Shown here piece by piece: positions 45,534-56,290 of a DNA stretch of 64,000 nucleotides. Each line of letters begins with the position of its first letter. Position 1 is the stretch's first letter. The stretch is from Canna indica (taxonomy: Eukaryota > Streptophyta > Magnoliopsida > Zingiberales > Cannaceae): NCBI GenBank assembly GCA_034359265.1, contig CP136890.1:32778501-32842500 (forward strand), in the 5' to 3' direction. Made by a program: the position numbers and the translations under genes. A model generated the notes under the pieces. It saw only the letters and a program-made list of their open reading frames with translations. It searched no databases and was not told the DNA's origin.

Positions 45534-45814
45534 AGGCTGACCAGCAATCTCGCAGGGATGTTGCCCAGAATGGGTCGAGGTCGATCCCGGAGATGGCGGG
45601 CTTGTAATGGCGTATCCCATGTGATAAGAGAGGACGTGGATGTCCTTATTTGGCTGGGTGGAGCCCCTGGGCAGAGCCATTTGGCCCGGCTCGAGTCAAG
45701 TTCAGGAGTATAGCCGGGCGAAATCGCTGGGCGAAGCCGTCTAATTCATTTGAAGTGAGTTGTGGGGCGCTGATGGGTCTAATCCGAACGGATCAATAGT
45801 TCTAGTCCAATCCA
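45534..45814 (-). other. Tat-2 leader and right end
   Basis: Begins AGGCTGACCAGCAATCTCGC, matching Tat-1 leader at 28660-28700, and ends at TCCA 45814 like Tat-1 at 29251. The initial AGGCT is similar to AGGCC in front of the array LTRs, consistent with a 5-bp duplication around the original LTR insertion. Confidence 0.65.
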
Positions 45815-45824
45815 CTACCCATTC

Positions 45825-46920
45825 ACATGCTTTTCACATAATTTTATCGCGATGGTCCACTAGCAAACTCAAAAATTTTCTCATCTATTTTAGCTCTGTA
45901 ATCTTTGCTGTAAGCCCGAAGCCAAGTAGGGAAATCACGATTTAGTAACCTCTCAAATTCCTAAACGCGTTGAATACAGTATTTTTGCACCATCTCAATG
46001 TAAAATATTTTAATGGATTATTCAATATCTGGACAATTGAGTAATACGTATAATTGTGCCAAATGGTACTCTTCGTCGCTTAAGCGTGGAGACGGATGAG
46101 GACCGAAAGCACGACCAGAGTGACAAAATATATTTAAACAACCATCTGAATGTCGAACTCCATCGTCGTCATTACATGGAAGAAGATCAAATCTTGTCTG
46201 CACAGTCGATTCAAAGTAAAATGAGAAGAATGTTGAAATTTCTTGGATGATATATGATTCAGATATTGATCCTTCAACAACTACGGTGTTCTTTACATTT
46301 TCCTTCAAATGATTCATGTATCTTTCAAATAAGTACATGCATCGGTATTGAACGGGGGCACCAACTCGTGCCTCGTATGTCAAGTGTATCGGTTGATGCT
46401 CCATCGAGTCAAAAAGGACGGGAGGGAAAAATTGCTCTAGCTTGCATATAATTTTGGCAATATTACTTTCAAGTGCTGATATATCTTCGACTCGAAGGAC
46501 ATCTGCACAAATGTTTCTAAAAAACTCACTTAATTCAGTTAACAAACCCCAAATATTATTAGGTAGAAGATCTCGGAATGCGATTGGAAGAAATCTCTGC
46601 ATGAATACATGACAATCGTGGCTTTTCATCCTTCATATTTTGCAATCATCGACGTTCACACATCGGGATAAGTTTGAGGCATATCCATCGAGTAATCTGA
46701 GTTCTTTGATCCATTGACGAACATCTTTCATCTTTTGTTTATTTAACACATATGAGGCTTTCGACTTAAGATACCGTCTGTTGACCTCTTGTAACTCTAA
46801 CTCCGACCTCTTACAAAGAATTTTCAGATCATGTCGGGCCTTCATATTATATTTAGTTTTTACGAAAACATCCATCAAAGTGTTAAAAATATTATCAAAC
46901 ACATTTTCCTCGATGTGCAT
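45825..46920 (-). pseudogene. CACTA TNP2 transposase, C-terminal part (DUF4218-type)
   Basis: Reading minus from 46920: HIEENVFDNIFNTLMDV (junction after the catalytic region), a Lys/Arg-rich linker, then after a TGA at 46630-46632 MKSHDCHVFMQRFLPIAFRDLLP, IICKLEQFFPPVLFDSMEH and CMYLFERYMNHLKENVKN, the hallmark of DUF4218 in plant TNP2 proteins. It continues beyond the stop at 46018 in degraded form (FERLLNRDFPTWLRAY) until Tat-2 cuts it at about 45820. The remaining C terminus (DUF4216) is missing. Confidence 0.85.
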
Positions 46921-46969
46921 GACGTCGGAATTAATGTCGAATTAGTAATGAACTCCAATACGACAATTC

Positions 46970-47791
46970 TCAAAAGATATTTTTTTTCACCCAGTTATGT
47001 GTTTGACCAAAGCCTGACACTTTATCATTTTGATCAAAAGTAATCTCTGGAAGCAATGAAACACGTACTAACATCTGTTCACCAGACAACATCAGTGGTG
47101 TCTCATCTCTTTCGACTCCGCTCTTGGTAAATTTATTATGATTCCTTCGATATTGATGGTTAGCCATTAGGAATCAACGATGACAATCAATGAATGAGAT
47201 TTTTCATCTGTTCTGAAGACTGAATGATTTAGAGTATTCCATACAATACAGACAAGAGAGTCGTTCGTGTGTGCTCCAACCAAACAACATGTCGTAGGCC
47301 AAGAAATCATTGATTGTCCACAATGCAACAACTTTTAAAGTGAAGTTTTGCTTCCAGTGAAAATCACAAGTGACAGCTCCCTCAGTCCACAATGTTTTCA
47401 ATTCATCTATTAGGGGTCTGAGAAACACATCAATTTCTTTTCGTGGACCCTTAGGACCCGAAATAATTATCGAAAGATAGATAAATTCATTTTTCATACA
47501 CATTGACAGCGACAAATTATAAATTATTAGCAGCACTGGCCAAACTGAATAAGGAGTTGCCGAGTGACCAAACGAATTAAATCCATCAGTGCACATTCCC
47601 AATATGATATTTTTTGTATCCCAAGCAAATGAAGGATAACACCTATCCAAATGTTTCCATGCTTCACTGTCGGATGGATCGGTCATTACTGTATCATCAC
47701 GACTTCTTGCATGCCAACTCATGTAGGGGGCTTTCTTTTCCGACTTGAATAATCTTTGAAGCGTCGGTGTCGGTGGAAAATACTGAAGCAT
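46970..47791 (-). pseudogene. CACTA TNP2 transposase, catalytic region (Transposase_21)
   Basis: From 47791: FKSEKKAPYMSWHARSRD, DPSDSEAWKHLDRCYPSFA, ILGMCTDGFNSFG, SVWPVLLIIYNL, ISGPKGPRKEIDVFLRPLIDEL, the order of the tnp2 family. LFGWSTHERLSCLYCMEYSKSF follows, a stop at 47204, and, in another frame, NHQYRRNHNKFTKSGVE and GQTHNWVKKNIF. The protein would cut the CACTA ends in the nucleus. The variant LCTDGFNPFG core Asp is retained (CTDGFN). Stops and at least one frameshift inactivate it. Confidence 0.88.
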
Positions 47792-47809
47792 CTTAAACGA
47801 GATATTTTT

Positions 47810-48519
47810 CTATCGGACCAATTTCTTCTCCTTATAACGAGGATGTTCACATACTAGGCATTTATCCAACTGCGCATTTTTTTTATAATATAAAATGCAG
47901 TTATTTGGGCACGCATGTATTTTTTCGTACCCAAGCCCTAATTTTCTCATCAACTTTTTAGTCTTATAAAAAATAGGCTCAAACTTGTTATATGTAGGTA
48001 GCATTCCATTAATCAATCCCGCAATTCGATCAAACGCAACCCCGCTGATATTACAATCGGGCTTGATGTTCAAGAGTTGCGTCATTGCCGAAAACCTAGT
48101 GTATTTAGAATAATTCTCATACAAAGGTTCATCGACAACTTTCAATATCTCGTAAAATTCTGTGACTTCTTTATTCAGCAATTCAATCTCTACCGCAGGT
48201 TATACTTCTAGTGGCAATTCTGTGACATCAACACTCGCAGTATCTGGTGGCACTGACGTCTCAGTAACTGACCGCTCGACATTATCATTCAAGTGGAATT
48301 GACCACCAAGATTATCACGTAACATAGTTCTATATGGATTAGATGAACCGGATGAAGAAACACCAGCAGAAGAAGATTCACCATATGTTTAAACGATAGA
48401 ATTGCTCGACCTCCCGACTTCACATGACTCCCCGTGACAAGTTCATACAAAATATCTTGGTGTAAATCCTTCCCTATACAGATGCAGATTGATTGTTTCC
48501 CGATCCAAAAATTGTGCAT
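47810..48519 (-). pseudogene. CACTA TNP2 transposase, N-terminal part
   Basis: 48181-47810 carries MTQLLNIKPDCNISGVAFD, GLGYEKIHACPNNCILYYK and CLVCEHPRYK, the zinc-ribbon-like lead-in (CX3C...CX2C) to the tnp2 catalytic domain. A TAG at 47810-47812 separates it from the catalytic part in the same frame. Upstream, 48182-48519 is weakly matching and frame-broken (NPYRTMLRDNLGGQF). Confidence 0.75.
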
Positions 48520-48779
48520 TTACGCAATTGCAGCACAAACATCGTATTTTATCACCGCTAATGAATTTCTGATTCGAATAAGCAAAAATTTAGAAAGTAA
48601 ATTACGTCTAATCAAAACTTATTCGTTAAAGCTCCACGACTAAAATATCGGTACATCCAACTTCGATCGCCCGACATGATTATATCAATCAATGATAATA
48701 TCTTCAATAAATGTCTTTAGGTAAGATGGTCCTATTCTATTTGGGATTCATGTTATTCATATTGCACTAAGTATTTCTT

Positions 48780-50153
48780 TTAGTCGTTAATTTTCATTCT
48801 AAATTTCGGCAGCATCTCCCTACAGTTCTCCGAATACGCAAATCATTTGGACGTGTATCAGAGAACAAGGGAGATACAGTATCCAAAATTTATGAATGAG
48901 TTAATAGTTAAAGAAATAACTAAATGTAATACAAATAACTATGTTACAAAATTATCCAATTAGGGATAATTCAAGGGTTGTACGTTGTATAAAAGATTCA
49001 CTACTTCATTTACACAAATATACAACCCCTGAACGGATCTAAGGTTTTGCTAAATTATATCCGCCTCGTCGATGCGCACGTGAAATATATCAACTCGTCA
49101 GATGCATGAATATTTTCTACATTTATGGATGTCGTCGCGAGTCCACAGTGGCGCGAGTATATAATGAACGTCGGCGCGAGTCCTTAGGTTTCGGCCCCAA
49201 CGCCGGCGCTAGCGTCCACAATGATTTAATTTTATTGGCTTGAGTATTAATTGTACTAACAATAATTGAATTAACACTAAATAATACTAACATTAATATT
49301 TAAACCCTAATTAACAGATTAGCATTAATAAGAAATAAAATAAAATAATCCTAATTAATTAGATAACATGAACAACAAACAAATAAATTGATTAAACCCT
49401 AATCAATAAATTTTTTTAATTAAACCCTAATTAGATAACATGAACAAAAATAAAAGTTATAAACCCTAATCACAATTTGATTAGGGTTTAATTAAACCCT
49501 AATCATATTTAATTAGGGTTTAGTCAAACCCTAATTATATTTGTGCAACCCTAATCATGTTGCACAAAAGGGGTAAAGAGGAGGGATCTGCCGAGATGTT
49601 ACCTAGTGGCGGCAGCAACGGCTGAAACTAGGTGTAGGAACGGCGGCGTTGACGAGCAGGAGCGACGGCAGTCGGTGTCGGCGCAGAGGAGAAGAAAGCA
49701 GGAGAAGAAAGGGGGTGGGCACGAATGCAAGGATGAAAACATCTATCACCAACGGTTGACTTATCCGTTGGTGAGCCATTGCAGATAAATAATATCTTCA
49801 CCAATGGCCGACGCGGCCCCCGCTAAGCCGTTGGTGATAAGTATTTTATTTTTGCGCCGCGAGCACGCCATCGACTCACGAGCAACGGACACAGAAGTCG
49901 TACGCAAGCCGTTGCTAATGTATTAATAACATTACCAACGATCGACATGGCGCTTTCGAAGCTATTGCTGATAAGTTATTTCATTTGTGCGCCGCGTGCG
50001 CGCCATCAACTTATAAGCAACAGGCACAGTGACTGTAAGGAAGTCGTTGCATATAGCAACATCTGCAACAGTCGTAAGAACGCCGTGGGTCGTTCCAACG
50101 GCTTGGACGGCTGTGGGTGATGGCTGTCGGTGATTCTAACATTTCTAGTAGTG
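48780..50153. repeat. CACTA right inverted arm
   Basis: Contains, from inside out: the hairpin, a stretch matching the left arm in reverse (48905-49130), an AT-rich part with several AAACCCTAAT (telo-box-like) motifs (49310-49560), a G-rich stretch, and subterminal ACGGCTT/GCCGTTG(C/G) motifs (49740-50120) up to the terminal repeat. It probably holds the TNP2 promoter and leader, as the gene reads away from it. Confidence 0.75.
48784..48907. repeat. hairpin in CACTA right arm
   Basis: Inverted repeat with arms CATTCTAAATTTCGGCAGCAT and GATACAGTATCCAAAATTTATGAATG around a loop near 48843-48850; homologous to 31182-31300. Confidence 0.75.
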
Positions 50154-50982
50154 CATGAATAAGGGGAAAAGAATCCTACTATGGATCGGCGATTAAATCA
50201 CATGATTCCTCCATATGATTCCTCCTCGATTCTCGATTCTCGATTCTCCCATGTGATGGCTAGCACCAATATCCTATTCTTCCTCATAAATCTAGGTCTA
50301 TCATTTGTTTATAAATAAGTTTTAGCCCTTTTATGAAAAGGTCCACAACAAACTCATATTTACGAATAAGCCTATGCTCCATAAATAAATTCTAAAAAAA
50401 TATATGATATGTTTAGAAAATTAATAGAATAATTATTCAAGGTTTTGGGCTACATCATGAATCATCTCTTATTGTTCTAAAAATGTTAGGACTTTCTTAA
50501 AATTCTAGTTAGTACTATTAAACTATTTAAAATAATTTTTTTGAATAAATATATTCACTTGTTAAAAATGTTCATATCATCCGCCATTTAGTAGTATAAA
50601 CTAAACTTTGCAAATTCTAATTTTCCAACGTGAAGATAAATCTATAAAAAAATTAGTTCCATTGGGGTATGAGGACTAATAAAACTAGATAAATTTGAAA
50701 AAAAATATAAAATTAGTTCTATTGAGGTAAGAGGACTAATCAAACTAGACAAATTTCAAAATATATATATATATATATATATAATTAATATGAGTGTGCA
50801 ATAGCATCGAGGTTTTAATCTCGAACAATTTGTTTGAATCACCGCACAAGATAGAATGAAATAGGATAACAAATCAGAGATAATAATGAATAAATTTTTT
50901 TAAATATGATATTTATCATATATAACATGAATTTTATATTTTTATAATTATATTTTCTTCTAATTCATGTACTAAATAAGTA
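50154..50982. other. AT-rich spacer with TA microsatellite
   Basis: Contains (TA)n at about 50762-50783 and a direct doublet (ATTAGTTC(C)ATTG(G/A)GGTA(T/A)GAGGACTAAT at about 50650 and 50713). No gene seen. Confidence 0.5.
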
Positions 50983-51235
50983 GTACATATTTGCTTCATG
51001 GGATAAGAAATGATATGATAAGAGATGAATTAATATCCATTATTTGTTTAATACATGGATTAGAAGAAAATGAGTATAAGATTGATATTATGTCTGGTGT
51101 ATATCGAATTTAAAAAATTTATATTTAATCCATCCTTATTTATTATCTAATCTTATCCAATGAAACAAACATACCAATAATGGATTAAAATTTATTTTTT
51201 ATCCTATTATATGTTATCCTATGAAGCAAATAAGT
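50983..51235. mobile_element. MITE, copy 2
   Basis: About 250 bp with terminal inverted repeats ATTTGCTTCATGGGATAA and TTATCCTATGAAGCAAAT; the interior is similar to 10415-10581. A third internal terminus-like motif (CTTATCCAATGAAACAAACAT at 51154-51174) suggests a nested or extended copy. Non-coding. Confidence 0.6.
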
Positions 51236-51584
51236 CATATGACTCGTATCGGTTTAATTTTATAATATTCGCTAAAGGTAGAAATTTATGAATAAAATAA
51301 ATAATTTTAATAATTATATATATTTTTTATACAAGTAAGTAGCTTTTTGGACCGAGTTACATCCATTAAAGTTTATAATTTGTCTTAATTTTTTTTAAAA
51401 AATACAGACATGATAAATTATTTTGAGAAATTAATATTTTTATAAGTAGTTTTCTAATGATATATTTTCTGTCTGCCTTCTGCTCCTCTACATGCATTGC
51501 ATGAAAAGAATCTTCGGCCGGCTCTGATTTAATTAATTTTCTGCCAAAAAGCTGCTCAACCTTCAAAATGACTTGTTCTCATTT
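51236..51584. other. AT-rich spacer
   Basis: No recognised feature; a 66-codon minus-strand ORF here shows no familiar motif. Confidence 0.5.
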
Positions 51585-51593
51585 TTAAATTAA
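51585..51593. repeat. target-site duplication of Mutator-like element (left)
   Basis: TTAAATTAA, identical to 55769-55777; 9 bp is the length produced by Mutator-type transposases. Confidence 0.75.
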
Positions 51594-52768
51594 GCAAAAA
51601 TTATATTTTTGGTCCCTACAATTTATTCGAATTTTAATTTTAGTCCTCGTAGTTTAAAAATTTTAGTTTTAGTCCCCACATTTTATTTCCGTTTAAGATT
51701 TGATCCCTGTCGTCACATGAGGCATAAACGGAACTGACGTGGATAACAGATGTTGACCGGGCATCGCTGATGTGGACCTGCAGGGACCCACTGTAATACC
51801 CAAAAATCTTAATAATAATATTTTATTATTGAGCGGGGATCGTGGATCCTAGTTAGCACATATTGTCGGAAAGCTTCGCAATTAGACCCGAGTAAGCATT
51901 TAATGTAGAAAAATTAAGGAAAATTTTATTTGACTTAACTCTGTGACTTAGCATGCTAGGGTGATAGAGGGTCTCAAGGCGAATTTAGCGGTGCAATCGG
52001 ATCTCGAATCAGAGTTAGATCGGATGGGTTATGGGCAGTTTAAGTCGGATAGCTTAGGTATTTTGGTCATTTGGACCCAACCGATGTCTATAAATTAGAT
52101 CCGAGGGTGCGCAGCCAGGGGTTTTTAGCCGCACGCCATCTGAGGGAAAGGAGAGAGGAGAAAGAGGGCACCATCGAGGAGGAGGAGCTGCCGGAGCCGG
52201 ATTTTCGCGAGTTCGTCGATGTCGATCGGGGGAAGATCCTACGCGTCCTTTTCTTCTCTTTTCTCTTCGTCCGGTGAGTGGATTTAGCCCTTCTTTTCTC
52301 CAATTCTTGATTCATGTCGCTGTTCTTATGTTTCAGGGTTTCTCGTCGATTTTTGACGCATTATCTCGTATCGGATTGGAAGTCGGATTGGAAGTCGGAT
52401 TGGTCGTTTCTTAATTAAATCATGTTGTTACTCCTTTTAGAATAAATATTATTTTCTTTTTTTTCTACCACCCCTTCCTGTTCACTTTGCTGGCCGGCTC
52501 CGGCCGTGCCAGGAGGCGGCACCCGGCGAGGCGCCGCGGCGGCAATGGGTGCCGGCGATGGCGATATGGGAGTCGATGAGGCACTGTGGAGGCAGCGGCG
52601 CTCCGCGTGGCGTCGCTGCCACGCGCGCCAGGCGCTGCCATCGCCGCGTGGTGGCGGCGGCACGTCGGCGCCAGTGTCGCTGGCAGCCGGGGAAGGGAGG
52701 CGGCGACGGCTAGGTTGGGGAGGAGGTGGGGAAGATGACCTAAGGAGATGAGTTGAAATGGAGGGCTG

Positions 52769-53235
52769 AGATTAATTTGGGTGAGATGAAGGGCTGGATT
52801 GAAGTGGTTGAGATGAAGGGCAGGGATTTGATCTTGTGTAGATGGAGAGCTGTGATTGCATCTGGTTAGATGGAGGGCTATGATTGCATCTGATTAGATG
52901 TAAGGTTATGATTTCATTATGTAGATGGAGGGGTAGAGATTGCATCAGGTTAGATGGAGAGCTATGATTGCATCTGGTTAAATGAAGAGATGTGATTACA
53001 TCTTGTTAGATGTAAGACTGTGATTGCATCATGTAGATGGAGAACTATGATTGCATCTGGTTAGATGGAGGGCTGTGATTGCATCTGATTTGATGTAAGG
53101 TTATGATTTCATCATGTAAATGGAGGGTGGTGATTACATCCGGTTAGATGTAAGATTGAGATTGCATCATGTTAAATAGAGGGCTGTGATTGCATCATAT
53201 TAGACGGAAGGCTGTGATGTGATTATGCTTAGATG
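52769..53235. repeat. 28-bp minisatellite in solo LTR
   Basis: About 16 head-to-tail units of 28 bp, consensus GATTGCATCTGGTTAGATGG then AGGGCTAT. Units vary at scattered positions and the phase is kept through most of the block. Confidence 0.85.
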
Positions 53236-53916
53236 AAAGACTGAGATTTATTTACTGGTTTATTAATTGTAACACTGTTATATTTATTTATAGCAGTAAT
53301 TTATTAAATAAATTAAGATATTTCTTTCATTACTCTAAATAATTATTTCAAGATCTTAAAGTTAGCAAAACTATTAATGTCATATATAAATTTTCACCTA
53401 ATCGACGTTCCGGATTCATTGGTGAGGTCTGTTTCGCCATCAGATCTTCAGATTTTGAAAACAGTAGGCGGATGTCGCCTCGTTTTGCGTGCCAAGCTGA
53501 AAAATTATATTTTATATTTTTTTTATGATTCGATCTGGGATGATTCATGGATATAGTAGTTAATGAGGTAAATTTTATCCTAGATCACTGATTTCTATGA
53601 TGAGTTATTTTATCATATCGAGTCTATTGATTTATAGTTGGAGTTTTTTTTGCACTGCTTTCATGATACACGTGTATCCTTTTTTACAGTGCTATAATTC
53701 TATTTTATGATTGTTTATTTGTGCTGAGCATTCATGACATATGAGCACTATTTCTACATATATATCTGTATGTGATTATGATGTATAGCAGGAGGAGGTG
53801 GAGGATGAGGTATGCACTTGACATACCCTATATTACTTGTTGATAGCACATATTGTTCATACTTATATACTTGCGTGTGTGATGTTGTGATGTGTTTGTT
53901 GCATTTCCCGAAAGCC

Positions 53917-54115
53917 TTGTTGGTGAGGGAAGGGTATGCCCCAAAGAGACAGCGTCGGTCTTATTTCGGAAGTCCGACTGGTGAGGGGAGATCATACCCC
54001 AAAGAGACAGTCCGAAGACCCAAGCAGGTGAGGGGAACGTATACCCCAATAGGCTAGCTCGGAAGAGCCAGTGCTGGTGAGGGGATGACATGCCCCAAAG
54101 AGATGGCACTAAGCT
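53917..54115. repeat. ~50-bp tandem repeat in solo LTR
   Basis: Four units of roughly 45-58 bp sharing GGTGAGGGGA..(C)ATACCCCAAAGAGACAG. Just downstream, a 28-bp CATGCATATGATTGAGGTGTTG segment is duplicated at 54186-54240. Confidence 0.8.
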
Positions 54116-55768
54116 AGGTGATAGTTCGGCGGCCACCTGTCTACCTACCCTATGTGGCTGTGTGGGATCGACGGGTCCGGGGAGCATGCATATGATTGAG
54201 GTGTTGCATTGCATGCATATGATTGAGGTGTTGCATTCTTCCTATTTTATTGCCATAGATATTTTATGCTTGTTGGCGGATGTTGACTTCATGCATAGAG
54301 TTGTGGATGTATTATTGCTGGTTTCTTCTAACGTTGATGTTACGCTATTTATATCGGCTATTTGTTTTTTTATGCATGATGGTTGAGTTGGTGAATTGAG
54401 GACTGGTCTGCTCATTAAATTCTAGTTGGACTTACCCCTCATTACTATTGTTTTGCAGCGCCTGAGTTAGATCAGAGAGGAACCGAGGTGCAATAGCGCG
54501 GCTGGTGACGACAGGGCAGCGGGTCTCGTGACATGTCGTGATCGAGGAGAATACCTGAGTCATTTTAGTGTCTCTTTGAGTTGTTGAGTCATGTTGACTC
54601 GGGTCGTGGTTTTTGCATTTTATTTTTATTTTGGGAGTCTTGTTTATTTATTTGAACTCCTTTTTAATAACTTGCTCAGTGTGTTCATATTGAGTTTTGA
54701 TTTGGTTTGGTTCGTGATATCATGTCTATTCTTTTCAAAAAAAAAAAATCTTCCACTGTTCAAGTTATTGTTATTGTGTTTGAGTTGGATTATGCTTCGA
54801 GGTACGTGGCGTATCCTGGCCGATCATACCGGGTTTGAGGTGTGACACCGACTTTGTAAACCATGAGGACTAAAATCAAAATTCAAATAAATTATAGGGA
54901 TCAAAATTATTTTTTTAAAAAAAATATAAAGAAATCACAAGATATTTTTAAATTTATTTATAAATAATTATAATATTTTAAAATATTAAAATTGAGTACA
55001 CTACAGTAATTTATGTTAATTTGGGTGGATTTAAACTGACACCGTCATTATTATTTTCCATGCATTTGCTGTAGTGACAACAATATAATACAAGGTTATT
55101 GCTACGACTCCGTGGGCATTATTAAAGGATATTCATGGAAAATTGACATTTATTAGAGTGAAAATCAACACTTTTTTAACGTTCGAAATCTAATTCAAAC
55201 CATTTTGAATGCGTCAAATTTAGGATCAAAATGGAGGTGAGGAGGTGATTAGTGAAGAGATGAGTAGATCGGGAGATCGAGCAGGTTTTCGAATTCTGCA
55301 ACCATTGCGGAATTCATGCTAAATTAGGATAATTAACGGATAAAAACTGACGCCTAATGACGGCGTCGATTTAAATCTATCAAAATTAATGTAAATTATT
55401 GTAGTGCGCTTAATTTTAATATTTTTAAATATTATAATAATAATTTATAAATAAATTTAAAAATATCTTGTGATTTTATATAATAATTTTGATCCCTATA
55501 ATTTACTTGAATTTTGGTTTTAATCCTCATAATTTATAAAAATTTAATTTTAGTCCTCATAATTTACAAAGTTGGTCCATACAAGTCCATGTCATCAATA
55601 TCTGGTTAGCATTTGTTTTTCACGTCAGCTCCGTTTAGATCTTATGTGACGGTAAGGATCAAATTCTAAACGAAAATAAAATGTGAGGACTAAAATCAAA
55701 ATTTTGAAACTATGAGTACTAAAATCAAAATTTTAACAAATTGTGGGGATCAAAAGTATAATTTTTTC

Positions 55769-55777
55769 TTAAATTAA
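55769..55777. repeat. target-site duplication of Mutator-like element (right)
   Basis: TTAAATTAA, matching 51585-51593. Confidence 0.75.
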
Positions 55778-55964
55778 TAATAATTCACCGGTAAAATAAT
55801 AAAATATGAATCCAAAATATAATAATAAAAAGGAGCAATTTATCGATGATATTAATTCTTAAATAAATGACAGTAATTTATTAACGGCGCGTGAATTGAA
55901 ATAATTAGTTGTCCAATGTATTGTTTTGCACTTTAACCTTAGTTTACCTTCGTGTTTTTTTTTG

Positions 55965-56290
55965 CACAACAATATTTTCTCCGAATATTGTCCCTTAAAA
56001 AGTTAATAATGGACAATTTTTTTTGTCTGTAATCATTTTGCAGCATTTTCAAATAAAAGAATGTTTCATTTTAAACTATAAAAAAATGATAAAAATGGAT
56101 AATCTGATTCAGTTGATTTTTAATTTTTGTTTTAATTGAATCCGATTTTTGATATAATCCAAAACGGATCCAACATCAGTGCTCAATTTTTTTTTTAAAC
56201 ATCAGTGCTCAATTAAATTAGTCAGCTTGTTTCAGATTTAGGGGTGAACATGGGTCAATTCAATTAATTAATTAAATCAAATTTTTGTTT
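55965..56290. repeat. dispersed repeat, copy 2
   Basis: Direct copy of 31338-31660 with about 10-15 percent difference by eye, plus a short duplication around 56180-56215 (AACATCAGTGCTCAATT twice). Confidence 0.75.

Larger units (their letters stand above)
31680..45814 (-). mobile_element. Tat-lineage Ty3 retrotransposon remnant (Tat-2), heavily invaded
   Basis: Gag (33138-33640) and protease (32570-33137) sequence lies left of, and leader sequence (45534-45814) lies right of, a large block of nested LARD-family LTRs. Leader copies share AGGCC/AGGCT at the junctions. The right end (...CTAGTCCAATCCA) abuts CACTA transposase sequence at about 45815-45825, so Tat-2 inserted into the CACTA element. 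Pol beyond protease is missing and the left border is uncertain. Confidence 0.62.
30100..50153 (-). mobile_element. CACTA (En/Spm-type) DNA transposon with nested retroelements
   Basis: The ends are CACTACTAGAAAT (30100-30112) and its exact inverted copy (50141-50153). TNP2 transposase remains (45825-48519) confirm the superfamily. The outer 1.2-1.4 kb on each side are inverted homologues. Three-bp flanks do not match (AAC left, CAT right), so either a flank has mutated or the two ends come from different copies. The second CACTA gene (TNPA-type) was not found. Tat-2, with everything nested in it, occupies about 31680-45814. Confidence 0.72.
51792..54847 (+). mobile_element. solo LTR, Ty3 Tekay/Del-like
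   Basis: 3056 bp with termini TGTAATACCC and GGTTTGAGGTGTGACA, flanked by CCCAC (51787-51791) and CCGAC (54848-54852), a 5-bp duplication with one mismatch. Length and ends match the long LTRs of the plant Tekay/Del chromovirus group. A TATA box (CTATAAATTAG, 52088-52098) is in U3. No internal domain remains, as expected after LTR-LTR recombination. GC-rich ORFs (52415-52750) are not genes. Confidence 0.82.
51594..55768. mobile_element. Mutator-like foldback element split by a solo LTR
   Basis: Setting aside 51792-54847, the element is about 1.1 kb. Its left arm (51594-51791 plus 54848-55065) and right arm (55325-55768) are inverted copies of over 400 bp. Shared words in order are GATCCC(Y)ACAATTT, TTTTAGTCCTCA, AACGGARCTGACGTG, GACTTTGTAAA..ATGAGGACTAAAA, ATCACAAGATATTTTTAAATTTATTTATAAAT. 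A 9-bp duplication flanks it. No transposase is present; the 260-bp centre is unique. The long inverted repeats and 9-bp duplication fit a non-autonomous Mutator-like element. Confidence 0.82.

Noticed and set aside
49310..49560. Telomeric repeat tract
   Set aside because: AAACCCTAAT words are dispersed and in both orientations, not a tandem TTTAGGG array.
52415..52751. Two opposing GC-rich ORFs of about 80 codons
   Set aside because: They lie inside the solo LTR, overlap each other and are Arg/Ala/Gly-rich by composition; no domain is visible.
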